A stretch of DNA of 64,000 nt from AP-15 sp963703665 (lineage in GTDB: Bacteria > Pseudomonadota > Alphaproteobacteria > ATCC43930 > CGMCC-115725), in contig CAVPFB010000009.1 of NCBI GenBank assembly GCA_963703665.1, positions 24,993 to 88,992 of the forward strand, in the 5' to 3' direction. Position numbers and translations under genes: made by a program. Below, in pieces: positions 9,221 to 17,585 of this stretch. Position 1 is the first letter of the stretch. Each line of letters opens with the position of its first letter. Under the pieces are notes generated by a model, which saw only the letters and a program-made list of their open reading frames with translations, did no database searches and was not told the origin of the DNA.

Positions 9221-9756
9221 GCCGGCACCTCGGCCACCTGCTCGGCGCCGTGGCGCTCGAAGATGCGGCGGACATGGTCGGGCTCGAAGCTCGGGTCGCG
9301 CGCTCCGACGCACAGGACGAAGCGGTCCGCTGAGGCCCGGTCGAATTCGGGGGCGGCAAAGATCGGGTGATAGAGCAGCGGCAGTCGGCACGACGCCAGC
9401 AGCGCGAAAAAGCCGGCGGCGACCGCACACAGCACGGTGAACTCGAAGGTGCCGACGATAAACGCCGGCCAGCTGTTGTACGGACGGCCGCCGACATTGA
9501 TCGGGTAATTGAGCGCCTCGTCCCAATACTGGATGAAGTAGCCGCAGACCGCGCCGAACAGGGCGCCGATCGCGATCGCCAGCGGCAGCCAGGTGCGCCG
9601 GCCGGGGCGGAGCAGCTCGTCGAGCCCTTCGACCGGGTAGGGCGTGTGCGCCTCGACCGCGCGAAAGCCCAGTGCCTGCAACTGCCGCGCCGCCTCCGTC
9701 ACCGCGCCGGCGGTGGCGAAGACGCCGATCATGCCGTAGAGCCGCTGCTCGCTCAC
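9217..9756 (-). CDS. actD: Alternative complex III subunit ActD (DUF3341)
   Basis: Membrane protein of 179 residues, matching the DUF3341/ActD family. It has a small N-terminal cytoplasmic domain beginning 'LYGMIGVFATAGAVTEAARQ', two hydrophobic helices ('LAIAIGALFGAVCGYFIQYW', 'FTVLCAVAAGFFALLAS') and a C-terminal domain with 'ASADRFVLCV'. It carries no cofactor and is a structural part of the complex. The GTG start at 9756 is preceded by a clear GGAGGAG and overlaps the TGA of the upstream 54-codon frame (GTGA). The stop overlaps the actE ATG. Position between actC and actE is the usual order. Confidence 0.9.
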   Translation of the reverse strand: MSEQRLYGMIGVFATAGAVTEAARQLQALGFRAVEAHTPYPVEGLDELLRPGRRTWLPLAIAIGALFGAVCGYFIQYWDEALNYPINVGGRPYNSWPAFIVGTFEFTVLCAVAAGFFALLASCRLPLLYHPIFAAPEFDRASADRFVLCVGARDPSFEPDHVRRIFERHGAEQVAEVPA

Positions 9757-9917
9757 TGCGAGCTCCTCCGGTCGACGATCTCGCGCACCTCGGCGATCGA
9801 GACGATCGGGAGCAGCCGCAGAATCACAAAAAATATCGTCAGGAACAGCCCGATGGTCCCGGCCAAGGTCGCCCAGTCCCACAATGTCGGGTAATAAACG
9901 CCCCACTCCGAGGGCAT
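9753..9917 (-). CDS. 54-residue conserved C-terminal segment of ActC, separated by an in-frame TAG
   Basis: A short frame with one helix, running 'MPSEWGVYYPTLWDWATLAG' and then 'TIGLFLTIFFVILRLLPIVS', ending 'IAEVREIVDRRSSQ'. As recalled from the family, intact ActC proteins end with just this kind of sequence after an 'ERFVIV..SL' stretch, so this is the missing ActC tail. It begins with the codon immediately after the actC TAG and in the same frame, so one amber codon separates the two parts. It may be translated by readthrough, re-initiate at the adjacent ATG, or be intact in the real genome if TAG is a miscalled sense codon such as TAC/TAT. Its TGA overlaps the actD GTG. Confidence 0.8.
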   Translation of the reverse strand: MPSEWGVYYPTLWDWATLAGTIGLFLTIFFVILRLLPIVSIAEVREIVDRRSSQ

Positions 9918-11111
9918 CTAGTTGTGGCTGAGGCTCGGGATCACGATCACAAAGCGCTCGAGCCACATGCCGACGATGATGCCGAGCGAGATCAGGAACA
10001 GCAGGATCTCGTTGCGGCGCACCGACGGCAGCCATAGGAGCTGCGGGATCAGGATGTTGAGTGCGATCTTCGCCCAATATGAGGGGGCATAGAAGCCGAA
10101 GATGCGGAAAAAGAACTCGCTCCGATCGGCGACGTTGCTGCCGTAAATCGCACCCCACGCCTCCCACAGATAGGAGTAGGCGAGCATCACGCTGCCGACC
10201 AGCATGACCTTGGCCAGTGCGTTGAAATGATATTCGGTGATTACGTCCTGCAGCCCGTAGCCGCGGCGGACCAGGATCGTCAGCATGATCACCAGCGCCA
10301 GCCCGGAAATCACCGCGCCAAAAAAGAAATACGGCGGGAACTGCGTCGAATGCCAACCCGGGGTCAGGCCGCCGGCGAAATCGAGGCCGACCACGCTGTG
10401 CACCGAAATCACCATCGGCGCCATGATCGCGCACATGATGAAATAGACGGTCTGATGGTTGCGCCAGTGCCGCGCCGAGCCGCGCCAGCCGAGCGCCATG
10501 ATCCCGTAGAGGATCTGCTTCCGCCGCGTCTGCGCCAGATCGCGCACGGTCGCGACATCGGGCAACAGCCCGACGTAGTAGAACATGACCGACATCAAAA
10601 TGTAGCACAGCAGGCAGATGAAATCCCACCACAATGGGCTGCGCACTTGCGGCCATACCCCCATCACCGTCGAATACGGGAACAGCCAGTAAAAAAATCC
10701 GGGGCGGCCCAGATGCAGGATCGGCATCACGCCGGCGCAGGCCGCAGCACTCAGCATCATCGATTCGGCGATCCGGTTGGTCGCCGAGCGCCACGGCGAG
10801 CGCGTCAGATAAAACAATGCCGAGACGATCGTGCCGCCGCTCGCCAGCGCGATCCACCACACATATTCGGCGATCGCCAGACCCCAGGCGACCGGGATCT
10901 CGACCCCCCAGACGCCGATGCCGTTGATAAACAGCCAGGCGATCGCGACGACCAAGGTCAGCAGCAGCAGGAGCGAGATGCCGAAGCCGATCCACCACCA
11001 ACGCGGCGCATGCGGCCGCAACACCCGCTCGCTGACCTCCTCGCTGAGCGAGGCCATGGTGACGCCTGGCCGGACGACCGGCGCCTCGCTCGGCAGCTCG
11101 GCGACGGTCAT
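9918..11111 (-). CDS. actC: Alternative complex III NrfD-like membrane subunit ActC (ends at in-frame TAG)
   Basis: Integral membrane quinol-oxidising subunit of the NrfD/PsrC family, 397 residues before the stop and about ten helices. Typical segments include 'WGLAIAEYVWWIALASGGTI', 'LHLGRPGFFYWLFPY', 'VHSVVGLDFAGGLTPGWHST' and 'GMWLERFVIVIPSL'. The reading stops at TAG (9918-9920) and the conserved last ~54 residues continue in the same frame directly after it. The ATG at 11111 overlaps the actB stop (ATGA); the frame is open further upstream inside actB, but homology starts here. The subunit pairs with the iron-sulfur protein ActB on the periplasmic side. Confidence 0.92.
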   Translation of the reverse strand: MTVAELPSEAPVVRPGVTMASLSEEVSERVLRPHAPRWWWIGFGISLLLLLTLVVAIAWLFINGIGVWGVEIPVAWGLAIAEYVWWIALASGGTIVSALFYLTRSPWRSATNRIAESMMLSAAACAGVMPILHLGRPGFFYWLFPYSTVMGVWPQVRSPLWWDFICLLCYILMSVMFYYVGLLPDVATVRDLAQTRRKQILYGIMALGWRGSARHWRNHQTVYFIMCAIMAPMVISVHSVVGLDFAGGLTPGWHSTQFPPYFFFGAVISGLALVIMLTILVRRGYGLQDVITEYHFNALAKVMLVGSVMLAYSYLWEAWGAIYGSNVADRSEFFFRIFGFYAPSYWAKIALNILIPQLLWLPSVRRNEILLFLISLGIIVGMWLERFVIVIPSLSHN

Positions 11112-14041
11112 GCCTCGTCGTCCTTGATCAGCGGGTTGCGGTTGCGGATCAGCGCGGAATAGCTGGTGCGCGGCCGGGTGTTGAGCTCTTCGAGCAGCAC
11201 GTAGTCGAGCGGGCTCGCCTTGCGGCGGGCGACGGCGCTGTTCGGGTCGTTGCGGTTGCCGAAGATGATCGCCTGGGTCGGGCAGCTCTGCTGGCAGGCG
11301 GTAACGATTTCGCCGTCGCGGATCGGCCGGTTGTCGCGGTCGGCATCGATCTGCGTCGTCCGGACGCGCTGAATGCAATAGGTGCATTTTTCCATGACGC
11401 CGCGGCCGCGCACCGTCACCTCCGGGTTCCACGATTCCGCCGGCCGGTCTTCGTTGACCGCGTAGGCGAAGAAATTGAAGCGCCGCACCTTGTAGGGGCA
11501 GTTGTTGGAGCAGAAGCGGGTCCCGACGCAGCGGTTGTAGACCATCAGGTTCAGGCCCTCGTGGTCGTGCACCGTGGCGTGCACCGGGCAGACCACCTCG
11601 CAGGGCGCGTCCTCGCACATCATGCACGGCACCGGCTCGAACGCCGTCTCAGGCGCATCGGGCAGCCCCGAGTAATAGCGGTCGATGCGCAGCCAGTGCA
11701 TCTCGCGGCCGGCAAGTACCTGGTCCTTGCCGACGACCGGCACGTTGTTCTCGGCCTGACAGGCGACGACACAGGCTTGGCAGCCGATGCAGGAGTTGAG
11801 GTCGACCGCCATCGCCCAGGCGTTCTCGGGGTATTTGTAGGCGGGGTAGAGCGATTGGTTAGTTTCTTTGTGCTCGAGGAAATGCGGGTTTTTCTCGAAC
11901 TCGGCGAGCGTGCCCTCGTGGATCAGATCGCGACCGGCAATGCGGTCGTGCCCCTGCACCGTGGCGAGCCGCAAGACGTCCCCGGTTTTGGTCAGCGACC
12001 CGCCCTCGACCAGCCAAGGGGTGGCAGCATTTCGCACCGCGTACGCGTCGAAACCGACGCCAGCGCCGAGCCCGCCGGCGCGCCGGCCAAAGCCGAGCGG
12101 CAGGGTGACGCAATCGGGCGCCTGCCCGGGCAGCACAAAGACCGGCGCGCCCACCTGGCGATGTCCGGCGGCGATCACGACAACATCCTCGCTCTTGAGG
12201 CCGAGCCGCTCGGCCGTCGCCGGTGCGATCAGCGCCGCGTTGTCCCAGGTCAGCCGCGTGAACGCGCGCGGCATCTCCAGCAGCCACGGATTGTCGGCGT
12301 AGCGCCCGTCGCACACCGCCTCGTCGGGGCGAAACAGAATGTCGAGCCCGGTTGCCGCCGGCGCCGCGGCCGGCAGATGGGCGGCGATATCGGCCGCAGG
12401 GATCGCGGTTGCCGACGTCGCGGCGCTGTTTTCGACGACGCCGACGCGCACCGATTCGTGCCAGAACTGCTCGAAATCGCCGTGCCCCTGCTGCTGCACT
12501 GCACTCTGCCAGAAGGCGCGCAGCAGATCGTAATCAACCGGCATCGTATTGCCCTGCAGTACCGCCAGCAGCTCCTGCGCCGAGTGGCCGCCGTATAACC
12601 GGCGCACCTGCGGCTGCTGGATCGTGATCGTGCCGTCGAAGGCGCGAGCATCGCTCCAGGCTTCATATTCGTGGGTGGCCGGAATCTGCCAGGTGCTCGC
12701 AAGCGCGGTCTCGTCGGCGTAGAGGGCGAGGCTCACCGACAACGGCACCTTCTTGAGCGCGGCCGCGAAATCGAAATCGGCCGGTGCGGTGTAGAGCGGG
12801 TTTGTCTCCAGCATCAGGAGGGTGTCGACCTTGCCGGCCGTCATGTCGTCGACCAGCTCCTGCAGCGACTGGAGCTGCGACCCGGCAGCTGCGGCGACCG
12901 GCTCGATCAGCCGGACGGTCGCGCCGAAGCTGCCGAGTGCACCGTTGATCGCATGGGCCAGCAGATGGATCTCGGCCGGCTGCTCGCGCCCGGCATGGAC
13001 CAGGGCATGGCCGTGATGCTGCTTCAGATCCTGCGCCGCCGCCTTCAGCCAGTCCGCGTCCTTGATGTCCGCCTGCGACCATTGCTGCGGCCCGGCGCCG
13101 AGCGCCGCCGCGAGCCACCGCATCGCTGCCGCAATCTCGGCCGGCCGCATCGCCAAACGATGATCCGCCTTGGCGCCGATCAGGGTCGGGGTGCTTTCGA
13201 TCGCATAGACCCGGCTCATCTTGCCGCCGGTCTGATCCGGGCGGCGGCGCGCGGCGAAATGACGGGCGTAGGCCAGCCAACCCGGCACGGCGGAGATCAG
13301 GTCGCTCTCGACGGCGAAGATCACATCGGCCGAGCCGACATTGTAAACGCTGTCGAGCGGCCGTCCGAATGCTTGTGTGGCGGCGGTGATTTCGTAATCG
13401 CGGTGCAGCGGCTCCCATTGGTGCCAGCGCAGTGCGGGAAGTTTCTGCTGCAGCGCCGAGATCTGCGCGTTGAGCGAGGGCGAGGTCAGCCTCCCGGTCA
13501 GCAGCCGCAGCCCTTCGCCGTGGCTTGCCATCAGCCGGTCGCGGCGTTCGAACAGCGCGGTGACGAAGCCCTCCCAGGTGTCGATCTGTCCATGGCCGAC
13601 AATCGACTGCGCTCGTCGCGGGTCGTAGAGCCCGAGGATCGTCGCCTGCATCGCAGCACTGGCCGCGCCGAGGCTCGCCGGGTGGTCGGGGTTGCCCTCG
13701 ACCTTGACCGGCCGGGCCATCTGACTGGCGACCAGCACCCCGGTCGCATAGCCGTCGAGCGTCGTCGCCGTGGCGTAATAGCGCGAGCGCCCCGGTATGA
13801 TGCCGGGCGGCTGCTCGACGTAAGGGAGGAGCTGGCGCGGATTGGGCTCGGGACCACAGGCCGTGAGCCCCCCCAATGCCATCGACGCGGCCATCAGCTG
13901 CAGAAAGCGCCGACGGTCGACATCGACCCCGCCCAGCACGTCGCGAAACCGCGGCACCTCGCGCTCGACGATCGCCGCGAATTCCGGCGTCTCGGCCAGT
14001 TCCTCGAGGCTGCGCCAGTAATTCCGGCCGGGAGCGCTCAT
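11108..14041 (-). CDS. actB: Alternative complex III iron-sulfur/molybdopterin-like subunit ActB
   Basis: Large periplasmic subunit (977 residues) with a twin-arginine export signal (RRRFLQLM at residues 43-50). A molybdopterin-oxidoreductase-like region follows, which in this family lacks the cofactor, then a C-terminal four-cluster ferredoxin domain. Cysteine motifs seen there are 'CIGCQACVVACQAENN', 'CMMCEDAPCEVVCP', 'CVGTRFCSNNCPY' and 'CTYC...CQQSCP', enough for three to four Fe-S clusters. The gene is fully open over 2.9 kb, in contrast to its broken neighbours. The start ATG overlaps the actA stop and the stop overlaps actC. It relays electrons from the ActC quinol site to the c-hemes of ActA. 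Confidence 0.95.
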   Translation of the reverse strand: MSAPGRNYWRSLEELAETPEFAAIVEREVPRFRDVLGGVDVDRRRFLQLMAASMALGGLTACGPEPNPRQLLPYVEQPPGIIPGRSRYYATATTLDGYATGVLVASQMARPVKVEGNPDHPASLGAASAAMQATILGLYDPRRAQSIVGHGQIDTWEGFVTALFERRDRLMASHGEGLRLLTGRLTSPSLNAQISALQQKLPALRWHQWEPLHRDYEITAATQAFGRPLDSVYNVGSADVIFAVESDLISAVPGWLAYARHFAARRRPDQTGGKMSRVYAIESTPTLIGAKADHRLAMRPAEIAAAMRWLAAALGAGPQQWSQADIKDADWLKAAAQDLKQHHGHALVHAGREQPAEIHLLAHAINGALGSFGATVRLIEPVAAAAGSQLQSLQELVDDMTAGKVDTLLMLETNPLYTAPADFDFAAALKKVPLSVSLALYADETALASTWQIPATHEYEAWSDARAFDGTITIQQPQVRRLYGGHSAQELLAVLQGNTMPVDYDLLRAFWQSAVQQQGHGDFEQFWHESVRVGVVENSAATSATAIPAADIAAHLPAAAPAATGLDILFRPDEAVCDGRYADNPWLLEMPRAFTRLTWDNAALIAPATAERLGLKSEDVVVIAAGHRQVGAPVFVLPGQAPDCVTLPLGFGRRAGGLGAGVGFDAYAVRNAATPWLVEGGSLTKTGDVLRLATVQGHDRIAGRDLIHEGTLAEFEKNPHFLEHKETNQSLYPAYKYPENAWAMAVDLNSCIGCQACVVACQAENNVPVVGKDQVLAGREMHWLRIDRYYSGLPDAPETAFEPVPCMMCEDAPCEVVCPVHATVHDHEGLNLMVYNRCVGTRFCSNNCPYKVRRFNFFAYAVNEDRPAESWNPEVTVRGRGVMEKCTYCIQRVRTTQIDADRDNRPIRDGEIVTACQQSCPTQAIIFGNRNDPNSAVARRKASPLDYVLLEELNTRPRTSYSALIRNRNPLIKDDEA

Positions 14042-14688
14042 CGGTGACACACGCCGCAGTCGCTGAGCGTCTTGGGATGAATGTGATAGGCAGCCATCAA
14101 TTCCTCGCCGGACGGGGTGCCGGGCGTGCGGCGCCAGTGCGGGTTGAACACCTCGCTGAGCGGACGCAGATGCGGCGCCGGATCGCGATGGCAGGAGAGG
14201 CACCAGCTCATGTAGAGGGTCTCGGCCTTCCAGGTCAGCGGCATGTCGCCGATCGGCCCGTGGCACTCGGTGCAGCCGACACCCTTGGCGATGTGGATGC
14301 TGTGATCGAAATAGACGTAGTCGGGGAGTGTGTTGACGCGCGTCCAGCGCAGCGGCGCCTGGTCGGCAAAGCTCTGCCGCACCGGCGCCAGGATCGCGGC
14401 ATCGGTCCAGATCTGCGAATGGCAGGTCATGCAGATCTCGGTCGCCGGAATGCCGGCGTTCTGCGAGACTTCGACCGTGGTGTGGCAATAGCGGCAGTCG
14501 AGGCCCAGCCCGCTGACGTGATGCTTGTGGCTGAACGGCACCGGCTGCGGCGGGATGTACCGTACCTGCGTGTTGTAGCCCATCACCGGAACCAGCCAGA
14601 TCAGCAGCAACAGGAAGACGGCGCCAGCCCCGGCTGCGATCAGCGCCGCGTTCATCAGCGTGTTCGCGCGCGGGCCGAAGATCGCCAC
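14038..14688 (-). CDS. actA: Pentaheme cytochrome c subunit ActA
   Basis: First gene of the alternative complex III operon, a membrane-anchored periplasmic multiheme cytochrome of 216 residues. One N-terminal helix (LIAAGAGAVFLLLLIWLVPV) is followed by five heme motifs: CRYCH, CMTCH, CTECH, CLSCH and CGVCH. Five hemes is the number expected for ActA. The start is placed at a GTG (14688), giving the usual 'IFGPRANT' N-terminus and preceded by a G-rich Shine-Dalgarno (GGGGGGC). An ATG 12 codons in is a weaker choice. The stop overlaps actB. Its upstream 100 bases contain the remnant of another gene, so the operon promoter is probably within 14690-14800. Confidence 0.93.
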   Translation of the reverse strand: MAIFGPRANTLMNAALIAAGAGAVFLLLLIWLVPVMGYNTQVRYIPPQPVPFSHKHHVSGLGLDCRYCHTTVEVSQNAGIPATEICMTCHSQIWTDAAILAPVRQSFADQAPLRWTRVNTLPDYVYFDHSIHIAKGVGCTECHGPIGDMPLTWKAETLYMSWCLSCHRDPAPHLRPLSEVFNPHWRRTPGTPSGEELMAAYHIHPKTLSDCGVCHR

Positions 14689-14795
14689 CCGATGCCCCCC
14701 GTGGCAGCTCTTGAGTATCCTTGAACGTGAGTACTTGGGATTGGTTCCTTGCGTTTTCTCCTGTGCCGCGCCCGGGCTCTGGCGCGAAATCGCGC

Positions 14796-14988
14796 TCAAA
14801 CGTCTCGCGGCCAGACCCCCGCCAGCTGCAAAACGGCGCGCGCATATTCGGCGTGCGAAAAGATCATCGGGACGTTGCCGAGCAGCAGCCGCGAGCGGCC
14901 GTCGGCCTGCTCCGAGAACAGCCCCGACCCGCCGGCCAGCGCCTCGACCCGGCGCCACCCGGCGCAGCATCGCTTCGGCCGTGCCGGC
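14796..14988 (-). pseudogene. C-terminal remnant resembling a GH15 glucoamylase-like protein
   Basis: A reading frame ending at a TGA (14796-14798) encodes 'EALAGGSGLFSEQADG', 'SRLLLGNVPMIFSHAEYARA' and 'VLQLAGVWPRDV'. The pattern of a GL(F/L)xEQ stretch followed by GN-P-x-x-FSHxE/L is what the C-terminal end of GH15 (glucoamylase/trehalase-like) proteins looks like. Nothing of the catalytic domain is present upstream; the frame is lost beyond about 14990 and abuts a permease remnant on the other strand. It lies between actA and that remnant and overlaps the likely actA promoter region. The family call is a recollection of pattern, hence moderate confidence; it is not expected to be functional. 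Confidence 0.45.
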
Positions 14989-15035
14989 CGTGCTGCTGCC
15001 GCCCGGCTCGATCCGGCGCTTTACGTAATCATTCT

Positions 15036-15269
15036 TTCGGCATTCATCTGACCGAGGCCTACCTGCTGGTGCCGCTGGTGCAGCGGCAGGCCGTGCATCT
15101 GCCTCCGGCGTTCACCCTGTCCGCCCAGATCGTCCTCGGCGGGCTCGCGGGATTACTCGGCTTGCTGCTGACGACGCCGCTGGTCGCCGCGACCCTGGTC
15201 ATCGTCCGCATGGCCTATGTCGAAGACCTCCTCGGCGACCGGGCCGGCGATCAAACCCCGTTCGAATAG
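15036..15269 (+). pseudogene. C-terminal remnant of an AI-2E family permease
   Basis: About 77 codons matching only the last two helices of the AI-2E/PerM permease family: 'LLVPLVQRQAVHLPPAFTLS', 'IVLGGLAGLLGLLLTTPLVA' and 'VRMAYVEDLLGD'. This is the usual conserved end of the family. The other ~270 residues and any start codon are missing; the sequence just upstream is the opposite-strand GH15-like remnant. A complete but different member of the same family lies at 17586-18617. The remnant is probably left from a deletion or rearrangement. Confidence 0.7.
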
Positions 15270-15401
15270 CGGGGCGGTCGGGCTCCCGATTCCGCGGATG
15301 CATCACCCGAGAGGAGATCCGATGTTTTTACGTTGCGCGCGGGATCACAGTGCTAAGATTTGCGTTAAGCGCATGCGATCAAGCGTGTTGGAGGTAATTC
15401 C

Positions 15402-15617
15402 ATGGGGTCCGATCGGCAGCAGGACCTGGGGACGGCCCAATTAAACATCAATTCATTGAACATCTTCGAGCGTATTTCCAAAGATTTGTGCAAACATGGT
15501 TTGGGGCAAAGAAATCACCGAACCGATCGGCCCAAGTCGATTTGTGCTGGTCGCGAGCGTCTGCTGTGTCATCGGAGAGGATCGCCTGATCGGCGACCGA
15601 CCTTCCCGGCGGCGTAA
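15402..15617 (+). CDS. Possible small hypothetical protein
   Basis: A 71-codon frame whose ATG is preceded by a good Shine-Dalgarno (TTGGAGG, six bases upstream). The first half (MGSDRQQDLGTAQLN, then INSLNIFERISKDLCKHG) has normal composition, while the second half is arginine-rich and looks like noncoding GC-rich sequence. An indel may therefore have replaced the real C-terminus. No family recognised. It precedes the YkoP-like gene by four bases. The rest of 15270-15401 holds no recognisable gene. Confidence 0.3.
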   Translation: MGSDRQQDLGTAQLNINSLNIFERISKDLCKHGLGQRNHRTDRPKSICAGRERLLCHRRGSPDRRPTFPAA

Positions 15618-15620
15618 ACT

Positions 15621-16319
15621 ATGGCTTCGTATACCACCTCGGCCGACGACGGGCCGATCGCCGGTGTGCTCGCCGCCGCATCTGCGACTTGGCCGGATGA
15701 GCTGTGGGTCGGCTCGGTCAGCTGGTGCGACGCCATTCTGCGGGCGTGCTACGGCGTTTACGAGTTCACCGACGACCCGACCTGCGTGTTTCGGATCGGG
15801 CTGAGCAAAACGCGGACCCCGTTATCGCTGCGCGACGGAACCCGGATCGAGGCCGGGGATGTGGTCGGGACCCTGCATTTCTGGAACGAGCACCTGCCCC
15901 GCTACACCGGCGACGGGCCGAGCTTCGCATGGGCCCGGGCCATGCGCGACCAGGTCGCAGGCTCGCTCGGCGCTCTGGCCGGCTACGTCGAGAGCAAGAG
16001 CGCGTGGAGCGAGGTGCAGGCGTTTCGCGCCGAGGCCGCGCTCTCCAGCCGACGACGCACGCAATTGCATCGCGTGATCCAACGTTACGGGTTTGAAGAG
16101 GTCGCCTCGGACCGCTCCCTGCTGCGGCGGGCGCACGATTTCGGCGACGACTTTCTGCTGTGGGGTCTGGCGCGGGCCTTCAACCCTGCCGCATTGCCGC
16201 GCCTGCCTTTCCTGCGCGATCACCGCGAATTGTGGATCTCCCGATCGTCGCTGCTGCGCAATTACGACCTTCGCCGGCCGCGCCGGTCGGGCGCCGCGCC
16301 TCGATCCTGCGGCGCGTGA
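15621..16319 (+). CDS. YkoP-like domain protein
   Basis: A 232-residue soluble protein. The central stretch 'SLRDGTRIEAGDVVGTLHFW' followed by 'NEHLPRY' is the pattern of YkoP-like domains (polar strand, GDxVGxLHxxN), found in proteins linked to envelope polysaccharide or glycolipid genes; the biochemical role is not known. The stop TGA overlaps the ATG of the following glycosyltransferase (TGATG), so the two are translationally coupled and probably act on the same product. The C-terminal tail is arginine-rich and may be over-extended by overlap constraints. No signal peptide or membrane helix is evident. Confidence 0.7.
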   Translation: MASYTTSADDGPIAGVLAAASATWPDELWVGSVSWCDAILRACYGVYEFTDDPTCVFRIGLSKTRTPLSLRDGTRIEAGDVVGTLHFWNEHLPRYTGDGPSFAWARAMRDQVAGSLGALAGYVESKSAWSEVQAFRAEAALSSRRRTQLHRVIQRYGFEEVASDRSLLRRAHDFGDDFLLWGLARAFNPAALPRLPFLRDHRELWISRSSLLRNYDLRRPRRSGAAPRSCGA

Positions 16320-17503
16320 TGCTGGCCCTACTGTGCGGAGTGGCGTGGGCGGGCTTGGTCGGCTGCTTGCTGTGGCGGGCGATGCGGCAGTTTCGCGCCC
16401 ATCGCGCGACAGCCCTTGCGCCAGCCTCGCAGGCGTCGCTGCCGCCCGTGGTCTCGATGATCGTTCCGGCCCGCAACGAGATCGACAACATTGCCGCTTG
16501 CCTCGTCGGGCTGACGCAGCAAGCGGGTCTCGCCGCCGGATCTTCGATCATCGTCGTCGACGACGGGTCGCAGGACGGCACCGCGGCTGCCGTCGAGCAG
16601 CAGATCGAGCGCGGCTGCCCGATCACGCTGATAGCCGCCGGCCCGCTGCCCAAGGGCTGGGTCGGCAAGCCGCATGCCTGCTGGCGCGGCGCAACGCTGG
16701 CGCAGGGCGCCTGGCTGTGCTTCATCGATGCCGATGTCAGCATCGCTCCGCAGCTCGTCGCCGCCGCGATCGAGACTGCCGAGGCGCAGCAGATCGACAT
16801 GCTGTCGCTCCACCCGTTCCAACAACTCGGCAGCTTCTGGGAGCGGCTGGTGATCCCGGCGGGCCTGCTGATCATCGCCTGCGCCAAAGCCTTGAACGCG
16901 GCGAACAGCTCAGGGTCTTCGGCCGCCGACGCCAACGGCCAGTTCATCCTGGTCAGGCGCGAGGCGTATTTCGACCTCGGCGGGCACGCCGCAGTCGGCT
17001 CGGAAATCTGTGAAGACCGGGCGCTCGCCCTCCGGTTCGAACGCGCGGGGTTCCGCTTTCGCGTGCTGGCTGCGGAACACTTCGCCACCACCCGGATGTA
17101 CCGCGACCTGAGCTCGCTGTGGGAAGGCCTGTCGAAGAACGCGATCGAGATCCTCGGCACGGGCAGGGCCACCCTGGCCGCATCGGCCGCCGGCATGCTG
17201 GTTGGCTGGACGTCGCTGGCCTTGCCGATCGCCATCGCCGCGACGATCCTTCCGCGCCCCTCGGCGACGCAGCTGATCGGCGTCAGCCTGACCTTGGCCG
17301 GCTCGGCGATCGTCCTTGGGGTGCAATTCGGCACGGTCCGTCACTTTCGCATCCCGGCGGTGTTCGGACTGTTGATGCCGTGCGGCTATACCGCTGCCGC
17401 CGTGCTCGCCTGCCACAGCTTTCTGCTGCGCCGTGGCGGCGGGGTGACTTGGAAGGGACGGAAATACGACTTCCACCGGAAGCCCTCAGAGCGTGGGTCT
17501 TGA
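16319..17503 (+). CDS. Family 2 glycosyltransferase, membrane-associated
   Basis: A 394-residue GT-A fold glycosyltransferase with an N-terminal helix and three C-terminal helices. Seen motifs: 'SMIVPARNEIDNIAACL' (nucleotide-sugar strand), 'VVDDGSQDGT', the metal-binding 'DADVS' and the catalytic-region 'EDRALALRFERAG'. The final 'VTWKGRKYDF' is common in the group that includes the hopene-associated HpnB and carotenoid CrtQ glycosyltransferases, so a lipid or isoprenoid acceptor is plausible but unproven. Coupled by TGATG overlap to the YkoP-like gene and followed closely by an AI-2E-type permease. No hopanoid gene is visible in the window to support a specific substrate. Confidence 0.85.
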   Translation: MLALLCGVAWAGLVGCLLWRAMRQFRAHRATALAPASQASLPPVVSMIVPARNEIDNIAACLVGLTQQAGLAAGSSIIVVDDGSQDGTAAAVEQQIERGCPITLIAAGPLPKGWVGKPHACWRGATLAQGAWLCFIDADVSIAPQLVAAAIETAEAQQIDMLSLHPFQQLGSFWERLVIPAGLLIIACAKALNAANSSGSSAADANGQFILVRREAYFDLGGHAAVGSEICEDRALALRFERAGFRFRVLAAEHFATTRMYRDLSSLWEGLSKNAIEILGTGRATLAASAAGMLVGWTSLALPIAIAATILPRPSATQLIGVSLTLAGSAIVLGVQFGTVRHFRIPAVFGLLMPCGYTAAAVLACHSFLLRRGGGVTWKGRKYDFHRKPSERGS

Positions 17504-17585
17504 GGAGGGCGAGGGTCGCGCCGGGCGGACCGCAGCGCCGGAGGCCGCAGCGCCAGGCTCCGCGAGGGATGGCGCGGCCCCGGGG

